A stretch of DNA of 64,000 nucleotides, taken from NCBI GenBank assembly GCA_963735045.1, contig CAVTIZ010000003.1, positions 1,674,001-1,738,000 on the forward strand, written 5' to 3'. Origin of the DNA: Salsipaludibacter sp963735045. GTDB lineage: Bacteria; Actinomycetota; Nitriliruptoria; Nitriliruptorales; Nitriliruptoraceae. How positions within the stretch are numbered: position 1 is the first letter of the stretch; each line of letters opens with the position of its first letter. A program made the position numbers and the translations under genes. A model generated the notes under the pieces. The model ran no database searches. It worked only from the letters and a program-made list of their open reading frames with translations, and was not told the DNA's origin. Of the stretch, positions 8,967 through 17,525 are shown in pieces.

Positions 8967-10717
8967 CGCTGGGCCTGACGGGTCGCCCCCACCACCTCCC
9001 GGGCCTGCTCCACCAGCACCGACAGGTCGTCGTCCGGCTCGGGGTCGGGCGTCTCGGGGTCGGACGTCTCGGGGTCGGACGTCTCGGGGTCGGGCGGCTC
9101 GGAGGCGCCATGACGATGGTGGTGGACGCGTGACACGACCTCACCCGCGAACGCCGGCGCCGCGAAGGACGTCCCGCTCCAGGTGGCGAACCCGTCGGTG
9201 TAGTCGTCCGGGTCGATCGAGGCGCGCTCCCTGGGCGGCGGCAGTGGCGAGGCCAGGCTGGCATCGGGGTTGCCGGAGGCGTTGACCCGCGGGAAGCTGC
9301 TGACCACGGCCGCGCCGCGCCGCCACACCTGCACCCAGGGACCGTCGTTGCTGAACAGCGCCGCCGTGCCGTTGGGGTTCAGCGCCCCCACGGCGAGCAT
9401 CGGCGCGGCCCCGGCGGGCTGGGTCGCCGAGCCTCCCTCGGCCAGCGCGGCCGGGACGCAGGCCCGGGTGGTGGCGTCGTTGCCGGCGGACACGACCACG
9501 GTCACCCCCAGGGTGCGCAGCGTCGCCAGCACCTGGCGGATCAGCACGGTGGCGTCGAGGTCGTCGGGCGACTCCGGGTAGTACCCCAGCGACAGCGACA
9601 GCACGTCGATGCGTGCGCCACGGTCGCGACGACCCAGCGCCAGCGCCTGACGTGTCGCCAGGAGTTCGAGGCCGGCGATCACGATGCCCTCGGCCGTGGT
9701 GCCGTCCAGCAGGAACACCGGGCACGACAGCACGCGCGCCGACGGGCAGTGCTGGCGCACCATCCCCGCGATGAACGTGGCGTGGCCTGCCAACGGCTCG
9801 AGGCCACCGACCAGCGGGTCCGTCGACATCGGGAGGGCGGTGCGTGCCGCATCGGAACCGATGGTCTCGGAGCCCGGCCCGTCGACGTACACGGTGTCGT
9901 CCACGAACCCATCGAGCCACGGGTGGTCGGCCTCGACCCCGGTGTCCATGATGGCCACGGCCGGACGCCGACGCCGACGCCCGTCGTCGTGCGGACCCAG
10001 CGGGGGTCGGGCCACGGGTGCGCGACCACCACGCCCCGGCAGGGCGTACCCGGCGACCGCCCCGCGTGGGGTGTGGCCGTCGAACAGGGGGTGGCCGTCG
10101 AACAGCGGATGGCCGTCGAACAGCGGATGGCCGTCGAAGAGCGGATGGAGGTTGACCGCGTGGTCCAGCCCCACCACGGCGTCGGGCAGGCTGGCCCGCA
10201 GTTCCTGCAGCAGTGGCCAGGCGTCCACCGTGGCCTGCTCCACGCGGTCGACCAGGACACGTATCGCCAGCGTGTCCACGGCGTTGGCGTCGAGCAGCTC
10301 GAGGTGGTCGTCACGGATGTCCTCCCGTCCCTCCCACGGGTCGGCCTCTGGCCCCACGACCTCGACCACGACCTCCACCTCGGGCCGGTCCTCGACCTCC
10401 GGCGGCGGCTGGGGGACGCGACGGACCAACAGGCGTCGGATCTCCGCGATCACCTCGTCCTGCCAGGCCCGGGCCACCAGCAGGTGGTTGCCGACGTAGG
10501 CCGTCTCGTCCGGTCCGCTCCCGTCACGCCCGTCGCCACTGCCCGACCCACCGCCCGATCCCCCGTCGCCCCCGTCGCCGCCGCCACCGACGACCGGGAC
10601 GGCCGTGGACGGGTCGAGGTAGCGGATCCCCAACCGTCGGCGCGCCGACTCGGCCACGGGGATGGACGGGGCCGTGGCCCGGATCCGGGGAGACGGTCGG
10701 GACTCGTCGTTGGTCAT
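8963..10717 (-). CDS. Subtilisin-like S8 serine protease with HPLFDG repeats (module B)
   Basis: The protein has 584 residues. The N-terminus contains a Gly/Asp/Ser-rich linker (about 43-70). A pro-region ends at GLDHAVNL, four copies of HPLFDG occupy residues 191-214, and the S8 domain follows with Asp258 (AIMDTG), His312 (GHATFI), Asn413 (AGND) and Ser517 (SGTSFAAP). A C-terminal PETSD repeat (about 541-560) is an extra acidic tail. No export signal was seen. It has the same architecture as the module A subtilase but a different repeat peptide. It is the first gene of module B, starting 76 nt below a predicted promoter. Confidence 0.88.
   Translation of the reverse strand: MTNDESRPSPRIRATAPSIPVAESARRRLGIRYLDPSTAVPVVGGGGDGGDGGSGGGSGSGDGRDGSGPDETAYVGNHLLVARAWQDEVIAEIRRLLVRRVPQPPPEVEDRPEVEVVVEVVGPEADPWEGREDIRDDHLELLDANAVDTLAIRVLVDRVEQATVDAWPLLQELRASLPDAVVGLDHAVNLHPLFDGHPLFDGHPLFDGHPLFDGHTPRGAVAGYALPGRGGRAPVARPPLGPHDDGRRRRRPAVAIMDTGVEADHPWLDGFVDDTVYVDGPGSETIGSDAARTALPMSTDPLVGGLEPLAGHATFIAGMVRQHCPSARVLSCPVFLLDGTTAEGIVIAGLELLATRQALALGRRDRGARIDVLSLSLGYYPESPDDLDATVLIRQVLATLRTLGVTVVVSAGNDATTRACVPAALAEGGSATQPAGAAPMLAVGALNPNGTAALFSNDGPWVQVWRRGAAVVSSFPRVNASGNPDASLASPLPPPRERASIDPDDYTDGFATWSGTSFAAPAFAGEVVSRVHHHRHGASEPPDPETSDPETSDPETPDPEPDDDLSVLVEQAREVVGATRQAQR
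10072..10146. repeat. 18-bp tandem repeat encoding HPLFDG x4
   Basis: Four in-frame copies of an 18-bp unit (plus strand GGATGGCCGTCGAACAGC-like) lie in the module B subtilase, immediately before its catalytic domain. The period and position match the GNPFTS repeat of module A, but the sequence is unrelated. Confidence 0.93.
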
Positions 10718-10799
10718 CGGCAGGCCTCGGGTCGGCGGGGGGCATGGTGGAGCGGGGACGCACAGCCCATGTTCCGGGAGGAGCAGCCCCCGGGCCTCG

Positions 10800-10828
10800 T
10801 TGATACCACGATCGCGAGGCGGTACCAA
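10800..10828 (-). promoter_or_regulatory. Predicted sigma-70-type promoter of module B
   Basis: On the minus strand TTGGTA (10823-10828) and TATCAA (10800-10805) are separated by exactly 17 bp, each matching 4 of 6 consensus bases. The promoter is embedded in an imperfect 15-nt direct repeat (10802-10816 and 10821-10835, 13 of 15 identical), which could be an operator. Start of transcription would fall near 10793, about 76 nt before the subtilase ATG. Confidence 0.45.
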
Positions 10829-10872
10829 GATCGCGCGCGTCGCGCACGCCGATGCGCGAAGGTCGTGCAGGC

Positions 10873-12294
10873 TCAGGCCGGGCCCCGCGGGTCGATCGGA
10901 CCGGTGTCGAGGCCGAGTTCGGCCTCCAGCACGGCCCCGGCCGCCAGCAGCACGTCCTCGCGTCGGGGTGGCCCCACCAGCTGCAGTCCCACCGGGAGGC
11001 CAGCCGTGGTGAACCCCGCCGGCACGACCAGGGCCGGCGACGCGACCGTGGTCGCCAGGAACGTGATCTTGACCCAGTCGATGTAGGTCGGGAAGTCCAT
11101 GCCGTCGAAGGTGTCGAGCGAGCGGACCTCGATCCCCGGTGGTGGCACGATCGCCGCCGGCATGGCCAACAGGTCCCAGTCCCCGAGGAAGTCCAGCCAG
11201 CGTGCGTACACCTGCCCGCGCAGGGCCCGCCCCCGGGCCGCCTCGGCGCCGGACAGCCGCTGCCCGTACCCCACGTTCCACTGCACGTCGTCGTTGGTGG
11301 CCTCCAGCCGCTCGCCCAGGCCGTGGCCCAGTCCCGCCTGCAGGCGACCGCGCAGGAGGTGGTAGGCCTCGTCCAGGTCCGTGACGTCCGGTGATGCCTG
11401 GTCCACCCGCGTGCCGAGGTCGGCCAGCCGCGCGACGGCGCTGCGGCAGATGTCGGCGACCTCGGGGTCCACCGTCGTGTAGCCACCGAGGTTCGGGGTG
11501 AAGGCGACCCGGGCAGGCGGGGTCGCGGCGGCGACCACCTGTGAGTACGACGTGGACGGGGCCGCGACGCTGACCGGGTCACGGTCGTCGCGCCCGGCCA
11601 TCGCGTCGAGGAACAGGGCGACGTCGGCCACCGTGCGCGCCATCGGCCCGTCCACGCCGGCGTCGTCGAAGGGGTCGGCACCGGGCCCGTGGGCCACCCG
11701 CCCCGGGGACGGACGCAGCCCGACGACCCCGCACAATGCCGCGGGCGTGCGCAGCGACCCGCCGACGTCGGTCCCCTGGGCGAGCCACACCTGCCCGGTC
11801 TTGAGCGCCGTCGCGGCACCGCCGGACGAGCCACCCGGGCTCCGGGTGGTGTCCCACGGGTTGCGAGTGGCCCCGAAGACCTCGTTGACCGTGTTGGCGC
11901 CGTTGCCGAACTCCGGGGTGTTGGACTTGGCGACCACGATCCCACCCCGGGCCTCGATCCGCTGGACCACGAGGTCGGAGGTGTCGGGGACGTCGTGGGC
12001 GAACAGCGCGGAGCCACGGGTGGTGCGCACGCCCGCGACCGCGGTGAGGTCCTTGATCGCGACCGGCAGGCCCGCCAGCCACCCGGCCGGGTCGTCGGGT
12101 CCCGGTGGGTCGTCGTCGAGCGCGCGCGCCCGGGCCCGCGCACGGTCCGCGGCCACCGTCGGCAGCGCGTTGACCACCGGTCCGACCGCGGCGATGCGGT
12201 CCAGGGCGAGTTCGACCAGCTCGCCCGGGCGTACCGCTCCGGCACGCAACGCCGCGACGGCCCGGCTGGCCGTCCAGGTCAGGCGTTCGTCCAT
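10873..12294 (-). CDS. Amidase signature (AS) family amidase
   Basis: This 473-residue amidase of the Ser-cisSer-Lys family hydrolyses carboxamides to acid plus ammonia. The catalytic Lys is in LPVAIKDL, the cis-Ser region in GTDVGGSLRTPA, and the nucleophile region in SPGGSSGGAA. It begins 60 bp after the last transporter gene on the same strand, so it probably belongs to that operon. Releasing ammonium would fit the nitrogen genes nearby. The substrate cannot be read from the sequence. GatA is unlikely because no gatB or gatC is adjacent. Confidence 0.88.
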   Translation of the reverse strand: MDERLTWTASRAVAALRAGAVRPGELVELALDRIAAVGPVVNALPTVAADRARARARALDDDPPGPDDPAGWLAGLPVAIKDLTAVAGVRTTRGSALFAHDVPDTSDLVVQRIEARGGIVVAKSNTPEFGNGANTVNEVFGATRNPWDTTRSPGGSSGGAATALKTGQVWLAQGTDVGGSLRTPAALCGVVGLRPSPGRVAHGPGADPFDDAGVDGPMARTVADVALFLDAMAGRDDRDPVSVAAPSTSYSQVVAAATPPARVAFTPNLGGYTTVDPEVADICRSAVARLADLGTRVDQASPDVTDLDEAYHLLRGRLQAGLGHGLGERLEATNDDVQWNVGYGQRLSGAEAARGRALRGQVYARWLDFLGDWDLLAMPAAIVPPPGIEVRSLDTFDGMDFPTYIDWVKITFLATTVASPALVVPAGFTTAGLPVGLQLVGPPRREDVLLAAGAVLEAELGLDTGPIDPRGPA

Positions 12295-12354
12295 CTGGCT
12301 CCCGATGCCGGGGTGGTGGCGACCCGGCCGCGTCGCCGACTCCGCCCGTCCGGG

Positions 12355-13359
12355 TCAGTCGCGGTCGCCCTTTCGGGCTTGGTTGAGGCGAGCGCCCTGG
12401 TCCTCGGCCTCGCCGTGGGCGCGTGCCTGGGCGTCCGCGACCTCGTCGCGGTTGCGACCCTCCCGCTCGGCGTCCTCCAGCTCCTTCTCGTCGGCGTCCT
12501 CGCCCAGGGCCGCGATGTCCTCCAGGCCGGCGCCGACATCCATCTTGGCGGCGGACATGCTCTTTCGTTGCTGGACCTCCAGCCGCGCCGCCAGCCGGGC
12601 GAGCGCCCAGATGATGAGGAAGTAGATGACGCCCACGAACACGTAGGCCTGGAAGTTGCCGGCCTCGGCGCCCGGGAAGCGCGAGGTCGCCTCACCCCGC
12701 GACACGATCTCGGGGTAGGAGATCACGAAGCCGAGCGAGACGTCCTTGGTCAGCGTCGCGAGTTGCGCCACGATGGCCGGGATCATGCGTCGAACGGCCT
12801 GGGGAAGGATCACGATGCGCATCATGGGCCAGTAGCGCATGCCGATCGCCTGGGCCGCCTCGGTCTGGCCACGGTCCAGGGACTTGATCCCGGCCCGGAA
12901 GATCTCGGACAACACGGCGGAGTTGTACAACACCAACGCCAGGACCAGCGACCAGAAGATGCCGAGGTCCATCCCGGAGGCCGAGAACCCGAAGTAGACC
13001 CCGAAGATCGCCAGCAGCAGGGGGATCGAGCGGAAGAACTCGACGTAGGCAACGGCCAGGCCCCGCACCCACGACGCCCGTGCGAGCCGGGCCAGGGCGA
13101 ACAGGAACCCGATGATGATGGAGCCCACCATCGCGGTCAGGGCAGCCCGGAAGGTGTTGAGCAGGCCGGCGAGCAGGTACTCCAGGGTCGCGGGCTGGAA
13201 CAGCTCGGTCCACTTCGCGGCTTCCAGCTGGCCACGTCCGGCCAACAGGAACAGGGCCCACACGATCAGGCCGATGCCGATGGCGATGGCCACGATCGTG
13301 GTCACCCGGACCCGTCGTCTCCCGATGGGCCCGAGGTCCTCGACCAGAACACTCGACAT
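12355..13359 (-). CDS. gluD: Amino-acid ABC transporter permease (GluD-like)
   Basis: The 334-residue membrane protein has several transmembrane helices and the EAA motif of HisM/GlnP-type permeases (QTEAAQAIGMRYWPMM, then LPQAVRRMIP). It carries a longer, charged C-terminal tail (about 70 residues, rich in Asp, Glu, Arg) than its partner, which should be cytosolic. It is the fourth gene of a four-gene transporter operon whose order is ATPase, binding protein, permease, permease, as in corynebacterial gluABCD. It starts 8 bp after the preceding permease. The substrate, glutamate or another polar amino acid, is inferred from that order. Confidence 0.85.
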   Translation of the reverse strand: MSSVLVEDLGPIGRRRVRVTTIVAIAIGIGLIVWALFLLAGRGQLEAAKWTELFQPATLEYLLAGLLNTFRAALTAMVGSIIIGFLFALARLARASWVRGLAVAYVEFFRSIPLLLAIFGVYFGFSASGMDLGIFWSLVLALVLYNSAVLSEIFRAGIKSLDRGQTEAAQAIGMRYWPMMRIVILPQAVRRMIPAIVAQLATLTKDVSLGFVISYPEIVSRGEATSRFPGAEAGNFQAYVFVGVIYFLIIWALARLAARLEVQQRKSMSAAKMDVGAGLEDIAALGEDADEKELEDAEREGRNRDEVADAQARAHGEAEDQGARLNQARKGDRD

Positions 13360-13367
13360 GCCAGCTC

Positions 13368-14015
13368 CTAGCGCTTGATCGCGTAGCGATTCTCGAGGGC
13401 CCGGAAGGCCCAGCCCGCGAACAGCAGCGAGATGGTGTAGATCGCGGCCACCGACAACAGCGACAGCCACGTCTGGGCGGTCTCGTTGATGAGTCGACCC
13501 GACAGTGCCGTGAGCTCGCTGACGCCGATCGTCAACGCGACTGCCGTGTTCTTGGCATTGGCGATGAACAGGTTGCCGATCGGGCCGATCACGGTTCGCA
13601 TCGCCTGGGGCACGACCACGTAGCCCAGCAACTGGAAGAAGTTGAGCCCGATGGCACGACCGGCCTCGGCCTGGCCACTGCTCACCGAGTTGATCCCCGA
13701 GCGCAGGACCTCGGCCATGTAGGCCCCGGTGTACAGGCCCAACGCCCAGGCAGCCGTCGGAAAGGGCTCGAAGATCAGCTGGAGCTCCCCCAGCCCGAAG
13801 TAGGCGAGGAAGAACACCACCAGCAGTGGCGTGTTGCGGAAGGTCGCCACGAATCCTGCGGCGAACTTCCGCAACGGGGGGACGGGACTGACACGGCAGG
13901 CGGCGATGATCACACCGACGACCATGGCGATCGCGAACGACGTGAGCGACAGGCGCAGCGTGACCAGTCCGAACTCGACCAGCTGGTCGCCGTTCTCGCT
14001 CAGAAACTCCAGCAC
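13368..14015 (-). CDS. gluC: Amino-acid ABC transporter permease (GluC-like)
   Basis: This 215-residue inner-membrane permease of the HisM/GlnP family has about five helices and the EAA loop (GQAEAGRAIGLNFFQLLGYV, PQAMRTVIGPI). It would pair with the downstream longer permease to form a heterodimeric channel. It lies 54 bp after the binding-protein gene. Confidence 0.87.
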   Translation of the reverse strand: MLEFLSENGDQLVEFGLVTLRLSLTSFAIAMVVGVIIAACRVSPVPPLRKFAAGFVATFRNTPLLVVFFLAYFGLGELQLIFEPFPTAAWALGLYTGAYMAEVLRSGINSVSSGQAEAGRAIGLNFFQLLGYVVVPQAMRTVIGPIGNLFIANAKNTAVALTIGVSELTALSGRLINETAQTWLSLLSVAAIYTISLLFAGWAFRALENRYAIKR

Positions 14016-14069
14016 GTCGCGCTCCCTGCCGTGTCCGTCACCGTCATGGGGCTTGCGACCCCGTGGGGA

Positions 14070-15050
14070 TCAGCAGCCCTCGTTGTCCAGCTCCGGGGGC
14101 TCGGGGGTCTGCGACGCCACCGCACCGGCGGTGTTCTCGTAGATCTCGGCCCAGCTCCCGTCGTCGTACATCTCCTGCAGGGCGCCGTTGATGGCGCAAC
14201 GCAGTTCGGATCCCTCCGCGACGCCGATGCCGTAGGGCTCGTCGGTGAACGGGTTCTCGACCAGCTCGAACTCGCCGCCGGACTCGTCGGCCAGGCCGAG
14301 CAGGATGACGTTGTCGGTCGAGACCGCGTCGACGCGCCCCTGGCTCATGGCGTCGGTGCACTTGGAGTACACGTCGAAGGTGATGATGTCGGCGTCCGGC
14401 GCCATCTCGTTGAGGTTCTCCAACGAGGTCGAGCCCTCGGCGGTGCAGGTCGTGAGGTCCGGGGTGTTGAGGCTGTCGATGCCCTCGATGCCCTCGGGGT
14501 TGCCCGACGGCACGAGGATGTCCTGGCCAGCGACGTAGTACGGCCCGGCGAAGTCCACGACCTCGTCACGCTCGTCGTTGATGGTGTAGGTGGCCACCAC
14601 CATGTCGACCTCGCCGTTCTGCAGGAACGGCTCACGGTTGTCCGAAACCGCCTCGCGGAACTCGATGGCCTCCGGGTCCCCGCCGAGCCGGGTGACGATC
14701 TCGCGGGCGATGTCGGCGTCGAAGCCCACGATCCCATCGGGGGTCTCCACGCCGAACAGTGGCTGGTCGAACTTGGTCCCGACGACGACGGGGCTGGGCA
14801 GCTCCACGTCTCCGGCGGCGGCCTCGGAGCCCATCTCCGAACCCATCTCCGAGCCGGTCTCCGATGCCATCTCGGAGCCCATCTCGCTGGACGGGGCCTC
14901 GCTGGCGGGTGCCTCGCTGGCGGGTGCCTCGCTGGCGGGTGCCTCGGAGGCGTCACCGCCCTCGTCGTCGGACCCGCCGCAGGCGGCCAGGACCATCGCG
15001 GCCGAGGCCACAACGGCCACGCCGAGTTGTTGGCTGCGTCGCATTCGCAT
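14070..15050 (-). CDS. gluB: Amino-acid ABC transporter lipoprotein, substrate-binding (GluB-like)
   Basis: This 326-residue extracellular solute-binding protein of the family 3 type is anchored as a lipoprotein. The signal peptide ends in the lipobox MVLAAC with Cys24. After it comes a low-complexity spacer of SEAPA and SEMGSE repeats (about 36-70), probably a flexible tether through the cell wall. The mature domain has the usual family motifs (GFDADIAREIV, VATYTINDERD, Cys pair in TTCTAEG and SKCTDAM). ATG 15050 was chosen for the GGAGCAAC ribosome-binding site; an upstream ATG at 15068 is possible. Confidence 0.9.
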   Translation of the reverse strand: MRMRRSQQLGVAVVASAAMVLAACGGSDDEGGDASEAPASEAPASEAPASEAPSSEMGSEMASETGSEMGSEMGSEAAAGDVELPSPVVVGTKFDQPLFGVETPDGIVGFDADIAREIVTRLGGDPEAIEFREAVSDNREPFLQNGEVDMVVATYTINDERDEVVDFAGPYYVAGQDILVPSGNPEGIEGIDSLNTPDLTTCTAEGSTSLENLNEMAPDADIITFDVYSKCTDAMSQGRVDAVSTDNVILLGLADESGGEFELVENPFTDEPYGIGVAEGSELRCAINGALQEMYDDGSWAEIYENTAGAVASQTPEPPELDNEGC

Positions 15051-15129
15051 GTGTTGCTCCTTGTTCATCGGTCGTTGGGGCGGGGGTGCCCCCGGTGCTT
15101 CATCGATCGTTGGTCGGGGTGTGGTCGGT

Positions 15130-15145
15130 CCGACGCCGGCGTCGG
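15130..15145. promoter_or_regulatory. 16-bp perfect palindrome between ATPase and binding-protein genes
   Basis: CCGACGCCGGCGTCGG is self-complementary and lies in the 133-bp gap between the ATPase stop and the binding-protein start. A hairpin in this spot could protect the 3' end of the ATPase segment, or set the higher dose usually needed for binding proteins. The role is inferred only from position. Confidence 0.3.
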
Positions 15146-15183
15146 CCACGACGTTGCGTGTGGTCGGTCGGCAAGTCGGACGG

Positions 15184-15924
15184 TCAGTGGGTGATGATCT
15201 TGGACAGGAAGTCGCGGGCGCGTTCGGTGCTCGCGTTGTTGTAGAAGGTCTCGGGGTCGTTCTCCTCGACGATCGCGCCCTCGGCCATGAACACGACCCG
15301 GTCGGCGGCCGAGCGGGCGAAGCCCATCTCGTGGGTGACCACCACCATGGTCGTGCCGCCCTCGGCGAGGTCGAGCATGACCTGCAGGACCTCGTTGATC
15401 ATCTCGGGGTCCAGCGCCGAGGTGGGCTCGTCGAAGAGCATGACCTTGGGGTCCATCGCCAACGCACGGGCGATGGCGACGCGTTGCTGCTGGCCACCGG
15501 ACAGCTCCGCGGGGTACTTGTCGGCCTGGTGCTCGACACCGACGCGTTCGAGGAGGTCGCGGGCCTGCTTGTCCGCGTCGCCCTTGTCGAGCTTGCGGAC
15601 CTTGAGCGGGCCGAGGGTGACGTTTTCGAGGATGGTCTTGTGGGCGAACAGGTTGAACGACTGGAACACCATGCCGACGTCGGCGCGCAACGTGGCCAGT
15701 TGCTTGCCCTCCTCCGGCAGCTTGTTGCCGTCGATGAAGATCTCGCCCTCCTGGATCGGCTCCAGTCGGTTGATCGTGCGGATCAGCGTGGACTTGCCGG
15801 ACCCGGACGGACCGATGACCACGACGACCTCGCGCTCGGCGATGTCGAGGTTGATGTCCTTGAGGGCGTGGAGGTCCCCGTACCACTTGTTGACGCCCTT
15901 CATCTCCACCAGCGGCTGGGCCAT
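15184..15924 (-). CDS. gluA: Amino-acid ABC transporter ATP-binding protein (GluA-like)
   Basis: The protein has 246 residues, with Walker A GPSGSGKST, signature LSGGQQQR and Walker B VMLFDEPTSALDP, all typical of the polar amino-acid uptake ATPases (GluA/GlnQ). It is the first gene of the transporter operon. ATG 15924 is preferred because GGACGGGAG precedes it; an in-frame GTG lies seven codons upstream. A GlnR-like box array sits about 180 bp upstream. Confidence 0.9.
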   Translation of the reverse strand: MAQPLVEMKGVNKWYGDLHALKDINLDIAEREVVVVIGPSGSGKSTLIRTINRLEPIQEGEIFIDGNKLPEEGKQLATLRADVGMVFQSFNLFAHKTILENVTLGPLKVRKLDKGDADKQARDLLERVGVEHQADKYPAELSGGQQQRVAIARALAMDPKVMLFDEPTSALDPEMINEVLQVMLDLAEGGTTMVVVTHEMGFARSAADRVVFMAEGAIVEENDPETFYNNASTERARDFLSKIITH

Positions 15925-16098
15925 GGGCTCCCGTCCTGTCGTCACACCATCCCGGCGGTGCCCACCCTACTACCGCGGCCGTCGCCCCGACAGCAGGTCG
16001 CCCAAACCCTGACCGACCCCCCAGATCGCCTGATCCTTGGCGTTTGGGGGCTGCAGTCGCCAGTCTGGCAGCGCGCGACCATGTCGGGAGCGGATCGC

Positions 16099-16136
16099 GC
16101 AATGTCGAGGAAACGCGATCTGAACACGACCGAAAC
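16099..16136 (-). promoter_or_regulatory. GlnR-like box array upstream of the glutamate ABC operon
   Basis: The plus strand reads GCAAT-n6-GAAAC-n6-TGAAC-n6-GAAAC with exact 6-nt spacing. The actinobacterial GlnR consensus has the form gTnAC-n6-GaAAC repeated. Both GAAAC half-sites are perfect and the GTnAC half-sites are weaker. The same layout is found upstream of amt. The site lies 175-212 bp upstream of the ATPase start. Binding is inferred; no glnR gene is in the window. Confidence 0.5.
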
Positions 16137-16229
16137 CCACCGTGACGTGACCAGCCGGGCGCGAGGACGGGTGGCGCGGGCGACGACCGACGGCCATGCT
16201 GGACGCGCCGGGCGAGGACAGGACTCCAG

Positions 16230-16925
16230 GTGTGGGATCGAGTCGCACGGGGGGTGACCACCCTCGGTGGGCCACGGGTCCTGGCCGCCTACGTCCAGGC
16301 GCTGGCCCGGCCCACGGGCGTGCTCGGCCACCTCGGCGCCAAGGCCATGGTCGAGTCCAACACCCCGCTGGTCCGTGCGACCGTGGCCGGCCTCGACCTC
16401 CACGACGGCGAGCGCGTCCTGGAGGTCGGACCCGGTCCCGGCCAGGGCATCGATGCCGCGCTGGCGGCGGCCGACGTGGTCGTGCACGCCGCCGACCCCG
16501 CTGCGGCCATGCTGGCCCGGCTCCGTCGCCGCCACCGGCGGGCGGTGCGGCGCGGCCGCCTGCGCCTGCACGAGTGCCGCCTCACCGACCTCGCCCTTCC
16601 GGGGCCCGTGCACGCGGCCTGGGCGGTCAACGTGGTGTACTTCCTCGACGACCGGGTGGCGGCGTTCGCCCACCTGCACGACCTGCTGGCGCCCGGCGGT
16701 CGCGTCGCACTGGGCTACACCGATCGCGACGGCGCCCGGCGCGTCCGCGGCGACGACGACTTCGTGCGCTGCTTCGCGGCGGCCCACCGGCTGGTGGTGC
16801 CCGCCGAGGTCGAGGCCGACCTCGCCACGAGCGGCTTCATCGACGTCCGAACGGTGCACCACGACGACGTCCGTCGCATCACCTCGGCCCGCCGCCCCAC
16901 CGACGACGCGGTGGTGGCCTGGTGA
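16230..16925 (+). CDS. Class I SAM-dependent methyltransferase
   Basis: The protein has 231 residues with a Rossmann-fold methyltransferase core: motif I VLEVGPGPGQG, an acidic residue after strand 2 (HAADPAAAM), motif IV WAVNVVYFL and a post-motif LLAPGGRVALG. The acceptor is unknown. The GTG start at 16230 is the first usable codon, with no clear ribosome-binding site. Its stop overlaps the next gene (GTGA), a nucleosidase. If that enzyme cleaves S-adenosylhomocysteine, the pair would make and clear the by-product of the same reaction. Confidence 0.8.
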   Translation: MWDRVARGVTTLGGPRVLAAYVQALARPTGVLGHLGAKAMVESNTPLVRATVAGLDLHDGERVLEVGPGPGQGIDAALAAADVVVHAADPAAAMLARLRRRHRRAVRRGRLRLHECRLTDLALPGPVHAAWAVNVVYFLDDRVAAFAHLHDLLAPGGRVALGYTDRDGARRVRGDDDFVRCFAAAHRLVVPAEVEADLATSGFIDVRTVHHDDVRRITSARRPTDDAVVAW

Positions 16926-17485
16926 GCACCCTGTACGTCGCCGCCCTGGCCGAGGAGGTGGCGGCCCTGCCCGACCACCTCGCGGTGCTGGAACTCGGGG
17001 TGGGCAAGGTCACCGCGGCCACCCGGCTGGCGGCCCACCTCCGTGCCCGCCCGGAGGTCGACCTGGTCGTCAACGTCGGCACGGCGGGAGGGCTTCGCGA
17101 CCAGCCACTGGGCACCGTGGTGCCCATCGGGCGGGTCCTGCAGCACGACCTGGACGTCGAGGGGATCTCGTCGCTGGTGGGACGGTCGATGCCCGGCGGT
17201 CCCCTGGCGGTGGCCGGCGGCAGCGCGATCCTTGCCACCGGGGACCGCTTCGTCACCGACCCGGCCGCACGCTCGGCACTGGCCCGTCGGGCCCACGTGG
17301 TGGACATGGAGGGCTACGCCGTGGTGGCCACCTGCCGGGCACTGGACGTCGACGTGCGCGTCGTCAAGTGCGTCAGCGACGGTGCCGACGGCCAGGCCGC
17401 GTGGACGTGGAGCCAGGCGCTTGCCCGCTGCGCGGCCGCGCTCGCCGACCACCTCGCCCGCACGGGTGTCGACGGCCGGCCGTGA
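16922..17485 (+). CDS. 5'-methylthioadenosine/SAH nucleosidase-like protein
   Basis: This 187-residue purine nucleosidase-family protein has the NVGTAGGL phosphorylase-like glycine motif, an ATGDRFV segment, the DMEGYAV motif with the substrate-binding Met-Glu pair, and VKCVSDGAD with the catalytic Asp. It is shorter than typical MtnN (about 230). The start is fixed by the GTGA overlap with the methyltransferase. It is likely to hydrolyse an adenosine or related thio-nucleoside. Confidence 0.8.
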   Translation: MSTLYVAALAEEVAALPDHLAVLELGVGKVTAATRLAAHLRARPEVDLVVNVGTAGGLRDQPLGTVVPIGRVLQHDLDVEGISSLVGRSMPGGPLAVAGGSAILATGDRFVTDPAARSALARRAHVVDMEGYAVVATCRALDVDVRVVKCVSDGADGQAAWTWSQALARCAAALADHLARTGVDGRP

Positions 17486-17495
17486 CGGCGGTGGG

Positions 17496-17510
17496 CGCCA
17501 CGACGTGGCG
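17496..17510. terminator. Hairpin between convergent genes
   Basis: CGCCAC-GAC-GTGGCG forms a 6-bp stem with a 3-nt loop in the 40-bp gap between the nucleosidase and the HAD gene. It could serve both directions. Confidence 0.4.
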
Positions 17511-17525
17511 GGCGGACCGACGTCG

